Of a stretch of DNA of 64,000 nt, positions 61,219 to 64,000 are shown one piece after another. The stretch comes from JAEYOM01 sp036260935 (lineage in GTDB: Bacteria > Bacillota > Clostridia > Acetivibrionales > DTU013). A program made the position numbers and the translations under genes. Each line of letters starts with the position of its first letter. Position 1 is the stretch's first letter. The notes under the pieces were generated by a model that was not told the DNA's origin, did no database searches, and saw only the letters and a program-made list of their open reading frames with translations. The DNA is taken from positions 13,314 through 77,313 of the forward strand of contig DATALQ010000021.1 of the NCBI GenBank assembly GCA_036260935.1, in the 5' to 3' direction.

Positions 61219-61289
61219 CAGCCGGAATTCCGTTACAGCTTATTAATCGGGAGGGGGTGTAACGGTATATTATAAAGGATTTCCGGCTG
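61219..61289 (+). other. Nested inverted repeats before the binding-protein gene
   Basis: CAGCCGGAA (61219-61227) pairs with TTCCGGCTG (61281-61289); inside it CCGTTACA (61230-61237) pairs with TGTAACGG (61258-61265). No T-tract follows. It lies between the lipoprotein and binding-protein genes and may block read-through degradation or adjust their ratio. Confidence 0.65.
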
Positions 61290-61343
61290 TACCGTGATAG
61301 CCGCTTGACAATAAAGCTAAACCAATTAAGAGGGAGGATTGAC

Positions 61344-63167
61344 ATGAAAAAAGTAATATCCATTCTTTTGTGCCTGGTTATGTTGATATCGTTGGGGGTA
61401 TCGGCATGGGCAATCTCATCCGTTAAAATTACCGGCATCAAAGTTGATAAGGCCAATCTGACACTGGATGTCGGCGGCTCGTACAATCTTGGGATAACTT
61501 ATATTCCGAAGAATACGACCCAAAGGTTCCTGGTCTTTTCGACGAGCAACGTCAATGTTGCATCCATCGATGCAAACGGTAAAATCACTGCAGTCGGAGC
61601 GGGAAAAGCAGTAATCACAGTAGCTAGCAAGAGCAACAGCGCAATAACCGCAAAGATCAATGTAACGGTTAATAAAAGCAAGCCTGTAACACTTAGAATA
61701 GAAGTGTATGACAGGGGAAATGCAGGCGGCACGCCTCCGGATAATAATTACTGGACAAAGTGGATACAGGCAAACTATGGTAATAAAAACAACGTTACTG
61801 TTAAATTTGAATCGAGTCCGAGGTTCGACAATAACGCCAAGCTTCAGATGTGGATGGCCTCCGGAACAGCGCCGGATCTCTGCTACACGAACGAACTGGC
61901 TCCCGTAAATAACTTTCAGGATAACGGCGGACTTGCGCCTCTAGATGAAGCTTTGGATAAATACGGTAAAGACCTGAAGGAATTCCTCGGTCCCGATTTA
62001 TTAGCCAAGGGCATAAGCGTAAAAGATGGCAAGAGATACGTACTGCGTGCAAAAAGAGCAGTCGACGCCAGTGAGACCAGCTGGATTAGAAAGGATTGGC
62101 TTGACAAACTCGGCCTTCCCATGCCTGCTACTACCAATGAATGGTACAACGCTATGAAGGCGTTCAAGGAAAAGAACCCGGATCAGATGGGTCAGGTCGT
62201 TCCTTTCGTCATGAACTACGATGTAGGGTGGAGGGCATATAATATGCTCGAAACCTTCAAAACGGACAAATCCAGTGAATCTCGTTACATTTATAACGGA
62301 AGATATATTCAGGTATTTGCGCCTGGTGTCAAGGATGGTATCAAACTTCTTAATAAAATGTACAATGAGGACCTGATAAGCAAGGAATTTCCGCTGGATC
62401 AGGGAGAAAACGGTATTTGGACGTCTGATATGATCAACGGCTATGGCGGATTTATAGTACATAACTATGATTATCCGCTCAGAGGGCCAGTGCCGGGAAT
62501 CATTGTCAATCTAAAGGCTAAAAAGCCGGGTGCAGAGTTGGTTCCCTGCGATCCCTTCACAGACAAGGACGGAAAACATACAAAGAGAACTTATGATAAT
62601 GCCGGGATACAGATGTTCGTACCGAAAACCAGTGCAAAAAAAGCTAATGATGTCATCAAATATCTCAATTGGATGACCGATCCCGATGTCATGTTCTTCC
62701 TGCAATACGGAGAAGAAGGAAAGAACCATCAGATGGAAAACGGTATTCCAAAACTTATTGCAGCAAAGGGCGAGACAATAATGAACTCTGGAAATAATAT
62801 CGACTATACCATGATAGTAAACGGTGTCGTAGGAAAAAGCAAGGAAGATACGATGAAGCGTAATTCCATGACTTATCCGGGCGATATGCAGAAGCTCTTT
62901 ATCGATGCATGGAAATTTGGTATAGCTGATGGTTACATGCCTCCCGAAGCAGCAATAAACGAACTGCCGGAAGCTGATTCCAAATACGGTAACGCCATAG
63001 CTGACAAGACAAATGCGTTCTATGCAAGAACAATAACCTGCAAACCCTCCGATTTTGAACAAACCTGGCAGGAGCAGACCAGATCATTGCTGAGATCAGG
63101 CGCCAATGAGATGATAGCACAGCGTAGAACCTTGTGGTACAAGTATCATCCGGAAGACAATAATTAA
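61344..63167 (+). CDS. Extracellular solute-binding protein with N-terminal bacterial Ig (Big_2) domain
   Basis: Binding protein of the importer, SBP_bac_1 type. A Sec signal (about residues 1-25, ending SAWA) has no lipobox cysteine, unlike most Gram-positive binding proteins. A Big_2 domain (about 28-105: VKITGIKVDKANLTLDVGG, FSTSNVNVASIDANGKITAVGAG) is followed by the binding domain (VKFESSPRFDNNAKLQMWMASGTAPDL and ETSWIRKDWLDKLGLPMPATT). 607 aa. ATG 61344 follows GGGAGG. How it stays at the cell surface is unclear; the Ig domain may help. Confidence 0.88.
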   Translation: MKKVISILLCLVMLISLGVSAWAISSVKITGIKVDKANLTLDVGGSYNLGITYIPKNTTQRFLVFSTSNVNVASIDANGKITAVGAGKAVITVASKSNSAITAKINVTVNKSKPVTLRIEVYDRGNAGGTPPDNNYWTKWIQANYGNKNNVTVKFESSPRFDNNAKLQMWMASGTAPDLCYTNELAPVNNFQDNGGLAPLDEALDKYGKDLKEFLGPDLLAKGISVKDGKRYVLRAKRAVDASETSWIRKDWLDKLGLPMPATTNEWYNAMKAFKEKNPDQMGQVVPFVMNYDVGWRAYNMLETFKTDKSSESRYIYNGRYIQVFAPGVKDGIKLLNKMYNEDLISKEFPLDQGENGIWTSDMINGYGGFIVHNYDYPLRGPVPGIIVNLKAKKPGAELVPCDPFTDKDGKHTKRTYDNAGIQMFVPKTSAKKANDVIKYLNWMTDPDVMFFLQYGEEGKNHQMENGIPKLIAAKGETIMNSGNNIDYTMIVNGVVGKSKEDTMKRNSMTYPGDMQKLFIDAWKFGIADGYMPPEAAINELPEADSKYGNAIADKTNAFYARTITCKPSDFEQTWQEQTRSLLRSGANEMIAQRRTLWYKYHPEDNN

Positions 63168-63206
63168 GAAATACAAAAACAACCCTATTTTATTTTCTCA
63201 ATCAGG

Positions 63207-63239
63207 AAAAACGAAGGATTTCAAAGTCCTTCGTTTTTC
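63207..63239 (+). terminator. Terminator of the importer operon
   Basis: AAAAACGAAGGA pairs with TCCTTCGTTTTT around TTTCAAAG, followed by CTTG. A TGGTATAAT extended -10 at about 63251 then serves the next gene. Confidence 0.88.
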
Positions 63240-63307
63240 TTGTATTTGCTGGTATAATGATAATAAGAAAAACATACAAGAAGACATTAAAACCTGAAGG
63301 GATTGCT

Positions 63308-64000
63308 ATGAAAAACAGATCCTTCTTTTTTAAATTATACTTTTTGCTTATTCTTTTTATCACCATACCGGTTATTATTATTACAGGCATTATAAATTAC
63401 CGTATGACAAATTACTCAATGAATGCCATAGGTAAGACTGCTGTAAGCAAACTAAAAGCTCTTGACAAACTGACGGTAATGACGTCCGAAAGCCTGGCGC
63501 AGCGCGCACTGGAATTGACGACGGATGATGTGATGGACACTCTTGTGGGATTGGGAAAATATGACTATGTCATTTCGAATCCCGATGAAATACTAAAACT
63601 TCTAGGCATCCAGAGAAAACTGAATAACCTTGCAGTTTCAATACCCTCACTTCATTCCGTGTACCTGTATATCGACGATTCAGATATAATCATGGCCTCC
63701 AATCTTGGCACCATGGAGAAAGATAATTTTGCAGATACCGACTGGTTGGAGGCATATGAAAATTTAAAAAATAATAATTCCAAATCCAATTGGATGCCCA
63801 CAAGAACAATAAAGCTTTCAAAAAACTCAGGCGACTATGGCCTGTCCAACAGGGTAATCACCTTTTTTTATGTATTTACGCCATATACTACTTCGGTAAA
63901 AGGCGTACTGGTATTCAACATCGATGAAGCATACATCAAAAAAATGCTCAACGACGGGAGTCTGTTTGACAATGGATTTGTTAAAATCATAAGCAGTGAT
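63308..64000 (+). CDS. Membrane sensor/regulator, 5' part (3' end outside window)
   Basis: Frame open from ATG 63308 to the window edge (231 codons), behind AAGGG. An N-terminal membrane segment (about residues 8-30, LYFLLILFITIPVIIITGII) precedes an extracellular Cache-like sensor region with LHSVYLYIDDSDIIMAS and VFTPYTTSVKGVLVFNID. Proteins of this start next to LplB/LplC importers are either YesM-type histidine kinases or membrane-bound AraC-type regulators; the part that would decide is outside the window. It probably senses the importer substrate. Confidence 0.8.
   Translation, partial: MKNRSFFFKLYFLLILFITIPVIIITGIINYRMTNYSMNAIGKTAVSKLKALDKLTVMTSESLAQRALELTTDDVMDTLVGLGKYDYVISNPDEILKLLGIQRKLNNLAVSIPSLHSVYLYIDDSDIIMASNLGTMEKDNFADTDWLEAYENLKNNNSKSNWMPTRTIKLSKNSGDYGLSNRVITFFYVFTPYTTSVKGVLVFNIDEAYIKKMLNDGSLFDNGFVKIISSD

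Overview
The window looks like chromosomal core from a spore-forming, Gram-positive member of the Clostridia. The evidence is spoVS with a sigma-H-type promoter, RNase Y with YmdB and YlbF, a PyrR-attenuated pyr operon, a T-box, LexA boxes of the GAAC-N4-GTTC type, an S-layer-homology (SLH) protein, and strong AGGAGG ribosome sites with frequent TTG/GTG starts. Relationship to the cellulolytic cluster III clostridia (Ruminiclostridium/Acetivibrio) is my inference from gene order and style. I see no rRNA, tRNA, CRISPR array, phage or insertion sequence. Most genes are on the + strand; lexA, a TPR membrane protein, the SLH protein, a PHP phosphatase and an LCP protein are on the - strand.

Layout. 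1-9.1 kb: the 3' part of a YgiQ-type radical SAM gene, then rny, ymdB, spoVS, pgeF, an oligopeptide-type binding lipoprotein, lspA and rluD. 9.2-11.2 kb: a chemoreceptor whose ribosome site lies in an inverted repeat. 11.2-23.2 kb: a complete UMP-biosynthesis operon, pyrR-pyrB-pyrC-pyrF-carA-carB-pyrK-pyrD, then a histidine phosphatase, a divergent pyrE and a tiny ORF. 23.2-25.7 kb: a T-box leader and an aberrant methionyl-tRNA-synthetase-like gene. 26-35.5 kb: a GH3 lipoprotein, miaB, a ylbF-like gene, mutS, mutL, miaA and hfq. 35.6-40.4 kb: lexA facing a yneA-like SOS gene across a compact multi-box control region, then a GT-C/TPR membrane protein and an SLH-GH18 protein transcribed together.

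40.6-49.6 kb: a cysteine desulfurase with thiI, a VanW protein, a DUF2225 protein, an AIR-synthase-like protein, glyA behind a single-aptamer glycine riboswitch, rarA and a small membrane protein. 49.6-54.5 kb: a LarA-like protein and an iscR-iscS-iscU-mnmA operon. 54.6-58.4 kb: a PHP phosphatase, an M18 aminopeptidase and an LCP protein. 58.8-64 kb: an LplB/LplC-type sugar importer without its own ATPase, a small lipoprotein, a binding protein carrying a bacterial Ig domain, and the 5' part of a membrane sensor/regulator gene cut by the window end.

The genes fall into a few connected themes: RNA turnover (RNase Y, YmdB, YlbF, Hfq); tRNA modification and sulfur transfer (MiaA, MiaB, ThiI, MnmA, two cysteine desulfurases, IscU); DNA repair (MutSL, LexA, RarA); pyrimidine synthesis; and envelope work (PgeF, LspA, GH3, GH18, LCP, VanW). 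The least ordinary signals are the divergent MetRS-like gene under T-box control, the divergent PyrE, three families of short hairpin repeats (two with compensatory changes between copies), a 15-nt minisatellite inside mutL, and an iscU with a Cys-rich tail.
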